In this document: one piece after another, positions 18,211-27,140 of the stretch
Layout: each line of letters begins with the position of its first letter
Position numbering within the stretch: position 1 is the first letter of the stretch
Position numbers and translations under genes: made by a program
Source: Cyanobium gracile_A
GTDB taxonomy: Bacteria; Cyanobacteriota; Cyanobacteriia; PCC-6307; Cyanobiaceae
Reading direction: 5' to 3'
DNA length: 64,000 nt
NCBI RefSeq assembly: GCF_034931305.1
Contig: NZ_JAYGHY010000007.1
Coordinates: forward strand, 1-64,000
The notes under the pieces: model-generated
What the model was told of the DNA's origin: nothing
Seen by the model: only the letters and a program-made list of their open reading frames with translations
Databases searched by the model: none

Positions 18211-18902
18211 CAGGCCAGCCTGCCAGGCAGGCTGGGGCCATGGATCTCGAGGTAGCGGTCGTCCAGCTCCCGCACCTGCAGCCCTTTGAGTCCGGCGGCC
18301 TCGAGTTGGGCCAGTACCTCGGCGCGGGTGAACGCCGCCCGCAGCGAATGGCCGTAGTCCCGCCGCAGCACTTCCGGCGCTGAGGCGGCATAGCGGTGCA
18401 CCAGGTCCTCCAGCTCGCGATCGCTGGCGGGCCGCCGCAGATCCCTCACATAAAGCTGGGTGCCCGGTCCTGAGAGCTGGCGCACGCTCTGCCAGAACAC
18501 GGCCGGGTCATGCAGATGGTGCAGCAGGCTGTTGCTGACCACGGCGCTGCAGGCACCCACCAGCTGGCGGCTGGGCAGCCGCTGCTGGCGGAAGCGCAGG
18601 TGCCGCCAGGCGGTGGGATCGGCGCGCCGCCGCCGCTCGGCGATGGCCAGCATCGCGGCGGAGCCATCGAGGCCCAGCACGCTGGCCTTGGGCCAGCGCT
18701 CGGCCAGCAGGAACGTGATGTTGCCGGGCCCGCAGCCCAGATCCACGAAGCTGAGCCTCTCCCCGTCCCCCGTCCCCAGGGATCCGAGAAGGTCGTCGAT
18801 CCGGCCCAGCACCGCCCGGTCGCCGCTGGAGAAGTCAGCCGCGGCGTAGGCCTCCGCCTGCTGGACGTCCTCCATCAGCTCCGGCTCGCAGATCCGCTCC
18901 AT
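18210..18902 (-). CDS. Class I SAM-dependent methyltransferase
   Basis: A 230-residue Rossmann-fold methyltransferase. SAM motif I is FVDLGCGPGN (about residues 52-61), motif II is the acidic VLGLDGS, and SNSLLHHLHDP follows where family members place motif IV. No substrate-specific features were recognised. It is translationally coupled to prfC, so a role in modifying the translation machinery is possible, but that is only inference from position. It is divergent from nrdJ across about 146 bases. Confidence 0.85.
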
Positions 18903-18951
18903 GGCGCCAGCCTCCCGATCCGCCTGAGCACTGTTCTACCCAGCGGCGGCC

Positions 18952-18961
18952 CCGTTAACGG
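18952..18961. promoter_or_regulatory. Perfect 10-base palindrome in the nrdJ / methyltransferase intergenic region
   Basis: CCGTTAACGG is a perfect palindrome in the divergent promoter region, 87 bases upstream of the chosen nrdJ start and 49 bases from the methyltransferase start. It could be an operator. It does not match the NrdR-box pattern as I know it. With a single copy only 10 bases long, a chance occurrence is possible. Confidence 0.3.
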
Positions 18962-19048
18962 TTGGAGGCACCGTGGCTGGTGGCAGGGCGCCGTTGCAGA
19001 CCCTACGGGTGGCGTTATGGTTCCCAGCACGTCCTGGCCGTACCCACC

Positions 19049-21406
19049 GTGACCTTGTCCGCCGCCCGTCCAGCCACCCCCGCCACGGCGGCGACGTCAT
19101 CCGCAAGCGACGACACCCTCACGCCGGTGGCCGATTTTCCGCTCACCGCTCCGGCGGCCTATCCGGTCTTCTATCGCACCTACAGCCGCAAGACCCCAAG
19201 CGGTGGCCGCGAGAGCTGGCATGAGGTGGCCGAGCGCAACCTCGAGGGGCTGCGGGTGCTGGGGTCCCTGGCTCCCGAGGAAGTGGAGCTGATCCGGCGC
19301 ATGCAGCGCCACCAGATGGCGCTCCCCTCCGGACGCTGGCTCTGGATCGGCGGCACCGAGTGGATCGAGCAACCCGAGAACTTCTCCGGTGCCTACAACT
19401 GCACCTCCACCAACCTGGTGGACTGGGAGGCCTTCGCCCTGATGATGGATCTGGCGATGATGGGCTGTGGCACCGGCGCCATCATCGAGCCCCATCTGAT
19501 CAGCCGTCTGCCGAAGGTGCGCAACACCCTCGTCATCGATGGGGTGACCGACATCGGCGTGACGCCGATCGGCTCCCGCCAGCAGCAGACCACCCACGTG
19601 ATCGATGGTCATCACGTCAGCGTCCGCGTCGGCGACACCCGTGCCGGCTGGGTGGAGAGCTACCGGTTGCTGCTCAACCTCTGCAGCGATGAGCGCTTCG
19701 ACGGCCCCGTCCACGTCTCGGTGGACCTGTCCGATGTGCGGCCCGTGGGCGAAACGCTCAAGGGCTTCGGCGGCATGGCCAACCCCGTGAAGTTGAGGGA
19801 TCTCTACGGCCGTGTCGCCCAGATCCTCAACAAGGCCCAGGGCCGCCAGCTCACCTCGGTGGAGTGCTGTCTGCTGATCGATGAGGCGGCGGTGACCATC
19901 GTGGCCGGCAACATCCGCCGCAGCGCCGGCATGCGCCAGTTCTGCGCCGACGATGATTCCGCCCTCGGCGCCAAGGAGAACCTGTGGCAGCAGGACGACC
20001 AGGGCAACTGGCGCATCGATCCGGAGCGCGATGCCCTGCGCATGGCCAACCACACCCGGGTGTTCCATGGGCGCCCCAGCCATGCGGTGGTGCTGGAGGC
20101 CGTCAACAAGCAGTTCCAATCGGGGGAGGGCGCCATCCAGTTCGCCCCTGAGGCGATCGCCCGCTCCAATGCCGACCTGCTCACCACCCCCCAGCTGCGC
20201 ACCGAGTTCATCGGCCTCTACTGCGACCAGGGCAAGGAGGAGGCTGGCCGCTGGTTGCAGTTGCACCATCCGCAGATCGGCGACGCTGAGCTTGAGCATC
20301 GGCTCAGCCGCTACGGACTCAACCCCTGCGGTGAGATCCTCGGCGCTGATTTCCACTGCAACCTGGCCGAAATCCACCTCAACCGGATTGACCCCCACGA
20401 CCACCAGGCCCAGGCCGACGCCTTCAAGGCCGGCGGCCTGGCGGTGGCCTGTCTGCTGAACCACCGCTTTGAGGTCGAGCGTTACCGCCAGAGCCGGGCC
20501 TGGGATCCGATCGTTGGTGTCAGTTTCACCGGTCTGTTCGATTTCTTTGTCCATGCCTTTGGCACCCCCTGGTTGCAGTGGTGGGAAGCCGGCCGTCCCG
20601 ACTCTGAAGAGGGGCGGGCCTTCCGGGCCGAGGAAGCGGCTTACCTGTCGCGCTGGAAGCAGTGCGTCCACGACGCGGTGTGGGACTACTGCGATCAGCA
20701 CGGCATGCGCCGTCCCAACCGCTGCACCACCGTCCAACCGGCGGGCACCAAGAGTCTGCTCACCGGCGCCAGCCCCGGCTGGCATCCCCCCAAGGCCCAG
20801 CGCTTCATCCGTCGCATCACCTTCCGCAAGAACGATCCGGTGGCCTTGGCCTGCATGGACTACGGCTACGCGATCGTTCCGTCCCAGTCCGACAAGGATG
20901 AGCAGGGCCGCCTGCTGAACGATCCGTTTGATCCTCGCTGCACCGAGTGGCTGGTGGAGATTCCCACCGAGGTCAGCTGGGCCAACCTGCCTGGCGCCGA
21001 TCAGGTGGAGATCAACAATTTCTCGGCCCTGGCCCAGTTCGATTTCTACATGCAGGTGCAACGGCACTACACCACCCACAACACCTCGGCGACGGTGGAA
21101 TTCCGCGAGCATGAAATCGAGCCTTTGGCCGCCGCGATCCACCAGACGATCGAGAATGGCGAGGGCTACATCTCCGCTGCCCTGCTGGCCCGTTTCGATG
21201 CCAATGCCACCTTCCCCAGATTGCCGTTCGAGCCGATCGACCAGGCCACTTACCACCGCATGGTTCTTGAGGTGGAGCAGCGCCGCCAGTGTGGGGACTT
21301 CTTCCTGGCCCTGCAGAAGTACGACGGCGGTGAGCTGATGGAGGCCGGCCCCGCCGGCTGCGATTCCGACAAGTGTCTGCTGCCGCTGGCCAAACCCGAA
21401 AGCTGA
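19049..21406 (+). CDS. nrdJ: Adenosylcobalamin-dependent ribonucleoside-triphosphate reductase (class II)
   Basis: Makes dNTPs from NTPs using a cobalamin-generated thiyl radical. About 785 residues, the monomeric Lactobacillus leichmannii type. Active-site cysteines are visible: Cys in AYNCTSTN, the radical Cys in NPCGEI, its partner in DFHCNLAEI, and a C-terminal CDSDKC pair five apart as in the L. leichmannii enzyme, which thioredoxin re-reduces. GTG 19049 is used; no good Shine-Dalgarno precedes it, and the frame extends to a TTG at 18962. No cobalamin riboswitch was seen upstream. The gene is divergent from the methyltransferase and converges with siaD. Confidence 0.94.
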   Translation: MTLSAARPATPATAATSSASDDTLTPVADFPLTAPAAYPVFYRTYSRKTPSGGRESWHEVAERNLEGLRVLGSLAPEEVELIRRMQRHQMALPSGRWLWIGGTEWIEQPENFSGAYNCTSTNLVDWEAFALMMDLAMMGCGTGAIIEPHLISRLPKVRNTLVIDGVTDIGVTPIGSRQQQTTHVIDGHHVSVRVGDTRAGWVESYRLLLNLCSDERFDGPVHVSVDLSDVRPVGETLKGFGGMANPVKLRDLYGRVAQILNKAQGRQLTSVECCLLIDEAAVTIVAGNIRRSAGMRQFCADDDSALGAKENLWQQDDQGNWRIDPERDALRMANHTRVFHGRPSHAVVLEAVNKQFQSGEGAIQFAPEAIARSNADLLTTPQLRTEFIGLYCDQGKEEAGRWLQLHHPQIGDAELEHRLSRYGLNPCGEILGADFHCNLAEIHLNRIDPHDHQAQADAFKAGGLAVACLLNHRFEVERYRQSRAWDPIVGVSFTGLFDFFVHAFGTPWLQWWEAGRPDSEEGRAFRAEEAAYLSRWKQCVHDAVWDYCDQHGMRRPNRCTTVQPAGTKSLLTGASPGWHPPKAQRFIRRITFRKNDPVALACMDYGYAIVPSQSDKDEQGRLLNDPFDPRCTEWLVEIPTEVSWANLPGADQVEINNFSALAQFDFYMQVQRHYTTHNTSATVEFREHEIEPLAAAIHQTIENGEGYISAALLARFDANATFPRLPFEPIDQATYHRMVLEVEQRRQCGDFFLALQKYDGGELMEAGPAGCDSDKCLLPLAKPES

Positions 21407-21474
21407 GGGTCAACCCATGTGGCTGAACTCACCCGGCCAAAGTGAAAACGCCCCCCAAGCATTGAGTTGGAGGC

Positions 21475-22332
21475 TTACTCAGCGGCGGAAACCAGCGTGC
21501 TGATCTCGCGATGGCTGAGGGGATTGGTGGGATCAATCACCACCAACCGGTCGCGTCCTGCGTTCTTGGCCATGAGCAGGGCTTTATCAGCACGGCGAAA
21601 AGTGGCGTCGTAGTTTTCATCAGGTTTATGCTCAGTCAGACCCAAGCTGGCCGTGAGTTTCAGTTCCATGTCATCGATGGACACGCGCATCTCGCGGATG
21701 TTGGCCAACATGCGTTTAGCGACAAGTTCAGCAGTTGAGAGATCGGCGTCGATCAGAAGTGCCATAAATTCTTCTCCTCCCCATCGGGCGATGATGTCAT
21801 AGTGACGCAGACTGCTGGAGAGGGCTTTGACGAAGTCCACCAGCATCAAATCACCCGTGGCATGGCCATACTCGTCGTTGATCAACTTGAAGTGATCAAC
21901 ATCCAGAATGATCATCGAATAGGTGGAGCCATGCCTTGCGGCACGCTGGTCTTCCTCAAGGCAGCGCTCTGCCATGAAGCGTCTGTTGGAAATACCTGTA
22001 AGCGAATCATGGGTGGAAGCCTCAAAGAGTGAAAGGTTCAACTCCTTCAGCGAAGCTTGATAAAGATCAGATATTCGAACCACCCGCTTAATCTGCCGAA
22101 GCTGCTTCTCGTACCGGGTCGTCAGACTGCGGTTGCTTTCCAGTACATGTGACTGGTATAGATCAGAAATGTCAGCCACCCTTTCCAGCCGATCCACTTG
22201 CTCTTCGATGCGGTGCCATAAGCGAGATAAAAGATCGCGTACGGGATCATTATCGTAGCGATGATCGGTCAGGATTGCCATCACCTCCTGCTCTAACTGA
22301 TCATCGGGCTTTGGGCAGGAGGGGTCAAACAT
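21475..22332 (-). CDS. siaD: GGDEF diguanylate cyclase, SiaD-type
   Basis: Synthesises cyclic di-GMP. The 285-residue protein has an N-terminal helical region (about 1-115, coiled-coil-like, with repeated DLYQ motifs) and a GGDEF domain whose active site reads RWGGEEF. The inhibitory I-site RxxD (RHYD) lies five residues ahead of it. No transmembrane segment or receiver domain is present. It is the last gene of a four-gene run, one base behind siaC. In Pseudomonas aeruginosa SiaD is switched on by binding unphosphorylated SiaC; the same logic is inferred here. GC is clearly lower than in nrdJ next door. Confidence 0.85.
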   Translation of the reverse strand: MFDPSCPKPDDQLEQEVMAILTDHRYDNDPVRDLLSRLWHRIEEQVDRLERVADISDLYQSHVLESNRSLTTRYEKQLRQIKRVVRISDLYQASLKELNLSLFEASTHDSLTGISNRRFMAERCLEEDQRAARHGSTYSMIILDVDHFKLINDEYGHATGDLMLVDFVKALSSSLRHYDIIARWGGEEFMALLIDADLSTAELVAKRMLANIREMRVSIDDMELKLTASLGLTEHKPDENYDATFRRADKALLMAKNAGRDRLVVIDPTNPLSHREISTLVSAAE

Positions 22333-22333
22333 G

Positions 22334-22729
22334 TCAGGCGTTGATAGAGAGAATCAAGAAGGGAAATGTGTAGTCTTCCTTGAATTCAGAGCCCAGTTCG
22401 GCTGAACGTGGATTTCTATCATCGTACATCCACTGGACCAAAACTTCTTTGCCATTTTCGAAGGCTGTCTGGAGTAAATCAAAGATATCGATCATGAACC
22501 GAATGCTGCTGGTATTGAGATAGTTCAGATGCAGCTCAAAAGTCAGGGAGTGTTCAGCGCTGGACAGATAGGAATCAATCCACTGAATCAGCTGGTCATA
22601 CAGCTCAAACGAATTTTCGGGGTAGGACTCGCCGCTCATGACCACGACACCCGCTTTCCAATCGGCCCGGATCGACGGGCTTGATTGGGAGCCTGGTACA
22701 GAGAGATTGAGTTCTTCGCTGCTGCTCAT
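22334..22729 (-). CDS. siaC: SiaC-family regulatory phosphoprotein (DUF1987)
   Basis: A 131-residue protein of the SiaC/DUF1987 family. The conserved helix start LNTSSIRFMIDI contains the Thr (residue 73 here) that would be the phosphosite, followed by a C-terminal QWMYDDR segment. Family role: unphosphorylated SiaC activates the cyclase SiaD, SiaB phosphorylates it, and SiaA removes the phosphate. ATG 22729 is used; four bases separate it from the siaB stop. A longer frame to 22846 would overlap siaB and is rejected. The sampled line 22441-22500 has only 23 G/C of 60 bases, unusually low for this window. Confidence 0.85.
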   Translation of the reverse strand: MSSSEELNLSVPGSQSSPSIRADWKAGVVVMSGESYPENSFELYDQLIQWIDSYLSSAEHSLTFELHLNYLNTSSIRFMIDIFDLLQTAFENGKEVLVQWMYDDRNPRSAELGSEFKEDYTFPFLILSINA

Positions 22730-22733
22730 GGGA

Positions 22734-23282
22734 TCAGATGATGGCCCGAAGGCTGAAGAAGGCACGACCGGGCTCCAGGGGATCAAGGGATGCCTCCATG
22801 GGTTGGCTCGAGCGCCTGGCAATCTCAATGAGTCCCAGGCCGGCACCCTGACCGGGAGTCTGGGTGTGGGGCTGACGCAACTGCTGCTTGTAAAGCAGCT
22901 TCAGCTGGGCCTTGTCGCAGGCCGCGAGTTCGTGGATCCGTTCCAGTAGAGCCTGACCATCCCCCATCTCCACGAGGTTACCTGCACACACGGCGTAATG
23001 GCCAGCCTCGGCGGCCGCAATGACGACCGTTGCGGAGGATTCGGAGTCGCTGAAGCCGTGGCTTGTTGCATAGTTTCTGATATTCTGGCTCATCTCGATG
23101 TAAACACTGAAGACATCCATCACCTCCAGTTCGGGAGCATGATTGGATTCAATATGTTCCTTGAGGGCTGATCCGATCTCTCCGATCAGGTTAGTGGAGA
23201 TCGGTCCATTGAAACAGATAAGAATTTGCTGATTGCTGAAGTACTCCCTCAGCGACATCAGGCTGTTGGTGCTGATGGTCAT
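22734..23282 (-). CDS. siaB: SiaB-family protein kinase (DUF6272)
   Basis: A 182-residue protein with remnants of a GHKL-type ATPase: an N-box-like EMSQNIRNYA around residue 75 and a glycine loop GQGAGLGLIEIARR near residue 150. SiaB proteins phosphorylate SiaC on Thr/Ser and so block cyclase activation. The start is ATG 23282, with GGAG eight bases upstream (complement of 23291-23294); a longer frame to 23438 would run into siaA. It lies 88 bases behind siaA and four before siaC. Confidence 0.82.
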   Translation of the reverse strand: MTISTNSLMSLREYFSNQQILICFNGPISTNLIGEIGSALKEHIESNHAPELEVMDVFSVYIEMSQNIRNYATSHGFSDSESSATVVIAAAEAGHYAVCAGNLVEMGDGQALLERIHELAACDKAQLKLLYKQQLRQPHTQTPGQGAGLGLIEIARRSSQPMEASLDPLEPGRAFFSLRAII

Positions 23283-23370
23283 GGCTGCAGCTCCGCTGCA
23301 AACACTGGATTGGTCGTGACCGGTGGTGACAAGGACATGCGTTTGCTGGGCTGGAACATCAGGTGACTCT

Positions 23371-24606
23371 CTAAGCGAAACGGAAGGAAAGGATCGTGAT
23401 GTCATCCCTCTGGGGGTGACGGCCTCGGAACTTTTCAAGGGAATCGGCGAGAGCTTGACGCTGCAAGTCGAGCGGCTGACGGGCTAACTGGATCAGCCAT
23501 TCCTTGAACTGGTGTGTCCCGAGGGAAAAGCCGTTGTCGCCTCCGGATTGGTCGAGCAGCCCGTCAGTGGTCAAGTAGTAGGTGCAGTCCGGCAACAACG
23601 GGATATCGTGATCGGTATAGGTCCCGACACGCTGATCGCAGATGGCTCGATGGTCTCCCCTAAGCATGTGCATGGTTTGCCCATCGCTCCAATAGAGACT
23701 GATCTTTGCACCTGAGAATCTAAGTGTCCTGGCTTGAAAGTCAAGGCGTACCAGCCCAATGTCCATGCTGGTCGCGATCGACTTGCTCATTCTGGCGCCA
23801 TGCAACAGGTTGCGCATAGCGGTGTCTGTACAACCCAGAATAGCGGCTGGGGACGTGATGCCCACTTCCATGATGGAGCGATCAATTCCTGCCCTGGCCA
23901 GCATCGTCATCATGGCTCCTGAGACCCCATGTCCGGCGCAGTCGGCCACGCCCGCGAGACAGTGACCACCTTCCGAGTGGAAAATGTAGTAATCGCCACC
24001 AACGGTGTCCCGAGGCAACCAGAGAATGAAGTAATCGTCGCCAAACGTTTCCTGAAGCTGCCGATCCGGAAGGATCGAACGCTGCAATAACCCCGCATAA
24101 TTGATTGAGGACTCAATCTGGCGATTGGCTTCCAGCAACTGCTGATTGCTGGCTTCTTCAGCCATGAGAGCGTGCCGCATCTTGTTCAGGACCATGTTGA
24201 AGGTCTGAGCTAACTTTGATATTTCATCGTTGCTCCGAATCGTGAGCAGACTTGTCCTGTCACCGCTCTCTATGTCACTGGCTTCGCGGACCAGTCGAGC
24301 GATCGGAAGGATAATTCGCCTGGCGATGATCTGGTAGGAAATGATCGCCAGAATGACCAGCAACAGCGTGAGAATCAGAGAGACATAAATCTCAGCCGAT
24401 TGCGCGCCAGGAACCGATAGCAGCTGGATGGCCGCGATGACCAGGTACAGCAACACGAGCCCATTGACAATTGCAATGAGAGTGAAAACTTGCTGAATGG
24501 ACGCCACTGTTCTTATGACTGGCAAACGCTGTCTGCGCCGTTTGATTGTGGTGTTGGCGGTGGCTTCGGAATTCCCGGCATCAGGCCCCATGACAGGACT
24601 CTTCAT
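23371..24606 (-). CDS. siaA: SiaA-type membrane PP2C phosphatase with HAMP domain
   Basis: Membrane receptor phosphatase. Two transmembrane helices (about residues 40-63 and 75-97) are separated by only some ten residues. A HAMP domain follows (IARLVREASDIESGDR onward), then a coiled linker and a SpoIIE/PP2C phosphatase domain with metal motifs GGDYYIF, DCAGHGVSGAMM, TDGLLDQSGG and RDDITILSF. P. aeruginosa SiaA carries a large periplasmic sensor between its helices; here that domain is essentially absent. The start is uncertain: ATG 24606 is used, and ATG 24630 and 24591 are alternatives. First gene of siaABCD, divergent from the Ca2+/H+ antiporter. Confidence 0.85.
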   Translation of the reverse strand: MKSPVMGPDAGNSEATANTTIKRRRQRLPVIRTVASIQQVFTLIAIVNGLVLLYLVIAAIQLLSVPGAQSAEIYVSLILTLLLVILAIISYQIIARRIILPIARLVREASDIESGDRTSLLTIRSNDEISKLAQTFNMVLNKMRHALMAEEASNQQLLEANRQIESSINYAGLLQRSILPDRQLQETFGDDYFILWLPRDTVGGDYYIFHSEGGHCLAGVADCAGHGVSGAMMTMLARAGIDRSIMEVGITSPAAILGCTDTAMRNLLHGARMSKSIATSMDIGLVRLDFQARTLRFSGAKISLYWSDGQTMHMLRGDHRAICDQRVGTYTDHDIPLLPDCTYYLTTDGLLDQSGGDNGFSLGTHQFKEWLIQLARQPLDLQRQALADSLEKFRGRHPQRDDITILSFRFA

Positions 24607-24741
24607 CGCCTGTGGGTTCTTCGGGCCCATGGAGCCCTGCAAGGTGTCGGGCAAACAGGAGAATGCTGCTCCGGACATTCTGGGCCGAAACGTCCGGCAG
24701 TGCATTCCACAACACGATGGTGCAGGCCGTTGGAGCCCCTC

Positions 24742-25947
24742 ATGGCTGCCCAGCTCATGCTGATGGTGGGCCAGGTCATGGCCCAGCTGGTCAACAGTCG
24801 GTCACAATGGGTCACCGTATTGCACCGCTTCATGCCTGGTCGGCTGCGCATCGCCATCGGCCTGCTGGCGATGCTGCCTGTCGCAGCGGCCGCCGACCGG
24901 TTCCATTGGGGGGATGGGGTCGTCTTCGTCACCTCCATCCTGTCGATCATCCCCCTGGCGATCCTGCTGAGCACCGCCACCGAGGAGCTGTCCCTCACCC
25001 TTGGCCCCTCGATCGGGGCCCTGCTCAATGCCCTGTTCGGCAACGCCACCGAGCTGATCATTGCTCTGGCGGCCCTGCGGGCCGGCCTGGTGGACATCGT
25101 CAAGGCCAGCATCACCGGCACGGTCATGGCCAATCTCCTGCTGGCCCTGGGTCTGTCCATGCTGGTCGGGGGCATCGGGCGCAGTGAGCAGCGTTTCCAG
25201 CCGGTGGTGGCCAGGGTCAACGGCTCGGCCATGACCCTGGCGGTCCTGGCGATTCTGATCCCGAGTCTGCGGGGGATGGTGGGCGGCGAGGCCGGGGGGC
25301 TGGACGCGGGCGCCGCCGAGTCCTTTTCCCTGTTCGTGGCCTGGGTGCTGCTGGCCGTCTACGCCCTCACCCTGCTGTTCTCGTTGAAAACCCATCGCAC
25401 CCTCTACGCCGTGGCCGAGGCCGATTTCAATGGGGCTGGAGAGGACCCCGGCGAGGGTGGTGCGGCCGGCCATCGGCCGCCCCTGCTCCCCTGGGTCGCT
25501 GTGCTGCTCGCGGCCACCGTCGGCCTGGCCTATGCCTCCGAGCTGTTCGTGGGCGTCGTCGAGACCGTCACCGAATCTCTGGGCCTTTCGGCCCTGTTCA
25601 CCGGCGTGGTGCTGCTGCCCCTGTTGGGCGGTGCCGCTGAATACCTCACCGCGGTGAGTATGGCCCGCAAGGACAAGATGGACCTGGCCGTCTCAGTGGC
25701 GCTGGGCTCCACGCTGCTGGTGGGCCTGCTGGTGGTGCCGGTGCTGCTGCTGGTGGCCCCCATGCTCGGCCATCCCCTCGACCTCAGCTTCAACGTCTAT
25801 GAGGTGGTGGCAGTGGCCACGGCCGTTTTGGTGAGCAACCTGGTCAGCCTCGATGGCCGTTCCGACTGGTTTGAGGGGGTGCTGCTGCTGGCGGCCTACG
25901 CCATCCTCGCGGCTGGGTTCTTCTTCCAGAGCAGCCCCCTGCCATGA
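24742..25947 (+). CDS. cax: Calcium/proton exchanger (Cax family)
   Basis: Exports Ca2+ in exchange for H+ across the membrane. About 401 residues and 11 hydrophobic helices, with the two alpha-repeats of the CaCA superfamily. The first has FGNATELIIALAALR; the second has GGAAEYLTAVSMARKDKMDLAV followed by ALGSTLLVGL. An acidic central loop (AEADFNGAGEDPGEGG) separates the halves, as in Cax. ATG 24742 is used; an internal ATG at 24832 is an alternative closer to the first helix. The stop overlaps the start of the pentapeptide-repeat gene (ATGA at 25944-25947). Confidence 0.92.
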   Translation: MAAQLMLMVGQVMAQLVNSRSQWVTVLHRFMPGRLRIAIGLLAMLPVAAAADRFHWGDGVVFVTSILSIIPLAILLSTATEELSLTLGPSIGALLNALFGNATELIIALAALRAGLVDIVKASITGTVMANLLLALGLSMLVGGIGRSEQRFQPVVARVNGSAMTLAVLAILIPSLRGMVGGEAGGLDAGAAESFSLFVAWVLLAVYALTLLFSLKTHRTLYAVAEADFNGAGEDPGEGGAAGHRPPLLPWVAVLLAATVGLAYASELFVGVVETVTESLGLSALFTGVVLLPLLGGAAEYLTAVSMARKDKMDLAVSVALGSTLLVGLLVVPVLLLVAPMLGHPLDLSFNVYEVVAVATAVLVSNLVSLDGRSDWFEGVLLLAAYAILAAGFFFQSSPLP

Positions 25948-27122
25948 GTACCAAACCGGACGATCGCTCCCAGGCCGCCGCTGCTCCGCCCCTGGCCCTG
26001 CGGTCGGGTGGCCCCTGGACGCGCCTGCGCCATGGGGCCGGCCTGCAGCTGCTGCTCACCCTTCTGGTCCTGCTGGCGGCCCTGTTGCTGGGGGTGGCCT
26101 GGCTGGCTGTGCCGGCGTCCCTGCTGACGGTGGTGCTGGCCCTGCGCCAACTGCTGCCTCCGCTCTGGCAGCTCCTGGTCCGCCACCTCGAAGACCCCCC
26201 CACCGTTCGGCTGGTGGCGACCCTCGCCCTGGTCCTGGCCCTGCTGTCGATTCCCCTGGCCCTCGGCTGGCTTGACCCGCTGCTGGCGATCTACCGCAAC
26301 GGGGACTGGGAGGCCATCGGTGCCTTTGGTGAGGGGGTGATCGGGGCCGTCGGCCAGATCCTGGTGGCCCTGGTGGCCCTGATGATCGCCTGGCGCCAGG
26401 TGATGGTGGATCAGCGGCTCACCACCCAGCAGAACCGCATCACCCAGGCCCAGACGATCGACAGCTTCATCCACGGCATCTCGGAGCTGATCAGTGACGA
26501 GGAGGGTCTGCTGGAGGACTGGCCCCTGGAGCGGATGCTGGCGGAGGGGCGGCTGGCCGCCGTGCTGAGCAGCATCGATGGCGATGGCAAGGCGAGGATC
26601 CTGCGCTTCCTCTCCCACGCCAGGTTGCTTACGCCCCTTCGCCGCGACCAGCGGCTGGGGCGCGCCATCCTCGACGGCGAGGGCAGCTACGAAGAAGACC
26701 GCCTGCGGGGGGTTCCCGTGGTCCGCCTGCAGAGCATGCTCAAGGGAGCCGATCTCGCCGGCACCGACCTGCGGGCCATCGACTTCAACGGCGCCGATCT
26801 CTCCGGCGCTGACCTCTCCGGTGCCGACCTCGGCGAGGCCAACCTGGCCGCCGTGAACCTCGTCGGTGCCAATCTTCAGGGCGCTTGCCTGCAGGCCACC
26901 CGTTTCTTCTACGGGCATGCCCTGGTCGCCACCCCGCAACAGGCCCAGATGGAGCCCGATCACAGCCAAGGCACTGGCACCGGGGCCCAGGTGGAGAACG
27001 TCAATCTCAGCGGTGTTCGGCAGCTGGATCCGGACAACCGCGCCTACCTGGCGGCCTGGTCCGGGGCCCGTTCCCGTCTCACCCTGCCTGGGGGCTGCAA
27101 GGGGCTGCCCAACCGGCTGTAG
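25944..27122 (+). CDS. Membrane protein with C-terminal pentapeptide repeats
   Basis: A 392-residue protein with an N-terminal block of three to four hydrophobic helices (about 30-75, 90-112, 130-150). A helical cytoplasmic-looking region with a QxMVDQRLTTQQNR amphipathic stretch follows, then a short pentapeptide-repeat right-handed helix (about residues 265-315: ADLSG, ADLGE, ANLAA, NLVGA, NLQGA). The role is unknown. Translation is coupled to the Ca2+/H+ antiporter by an ATGA overlap, so it may act as a partner or regulator of that transporter, but this is inference only. tRNA-Ser follows after 18 bases. Confidence 0.8.
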   Translation: MSTKPDDRSQAAAAPPLALRSGGPWTRLRHGAGLQLLLTLLVLLAALLLGVAWLAVPASLLTVVLALRQLLPPLWQLLVRHLEDPPTVRLVATLALVLALLSIPLALGWLDPLLAIYRNGDWEAIGAFGEGVIGAVGQILVALVALMIAWRQVMVDQRLTTQQNRITQAQTIDSFIHGISELISDEEGLLEDWPLERMLAEGRLAAVLSSIDGDGKARILRFLSHARLLTPLRRDQRLGRAILDGEGSYEEDRLRGVPVVRLQSMLKGADLAGTDLRAIDFNGADLSGADLSGADLGEANLAAVNLVGANLQGACLQATRFFYGHALVATPQQAQMEPDHSQGTGTGAQVENVNLSGVRQLDPDNRAYLAAWSGARSRLTLPGGCKGLPNRL

Positions 27123-27140
27123 GGTCGGGCCGTCCATCCT

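Noticed and set aside
18903..19048. Cobalamin riboswitch upstream of nrdJ
   Set aside because: No B12-box-like sequence or suitable stem set was found in the short intergenic region.
19097..21256. 719-codon open frame antisense to nrdJ
   Set aside because: It lies exactly opposite nrdJ, whose catalytic cysteines and C-terminal motif are intact; long antisense frames are expected at this GC. The translated sequence is Gly/Gln/His/Ala-rich with no motif.
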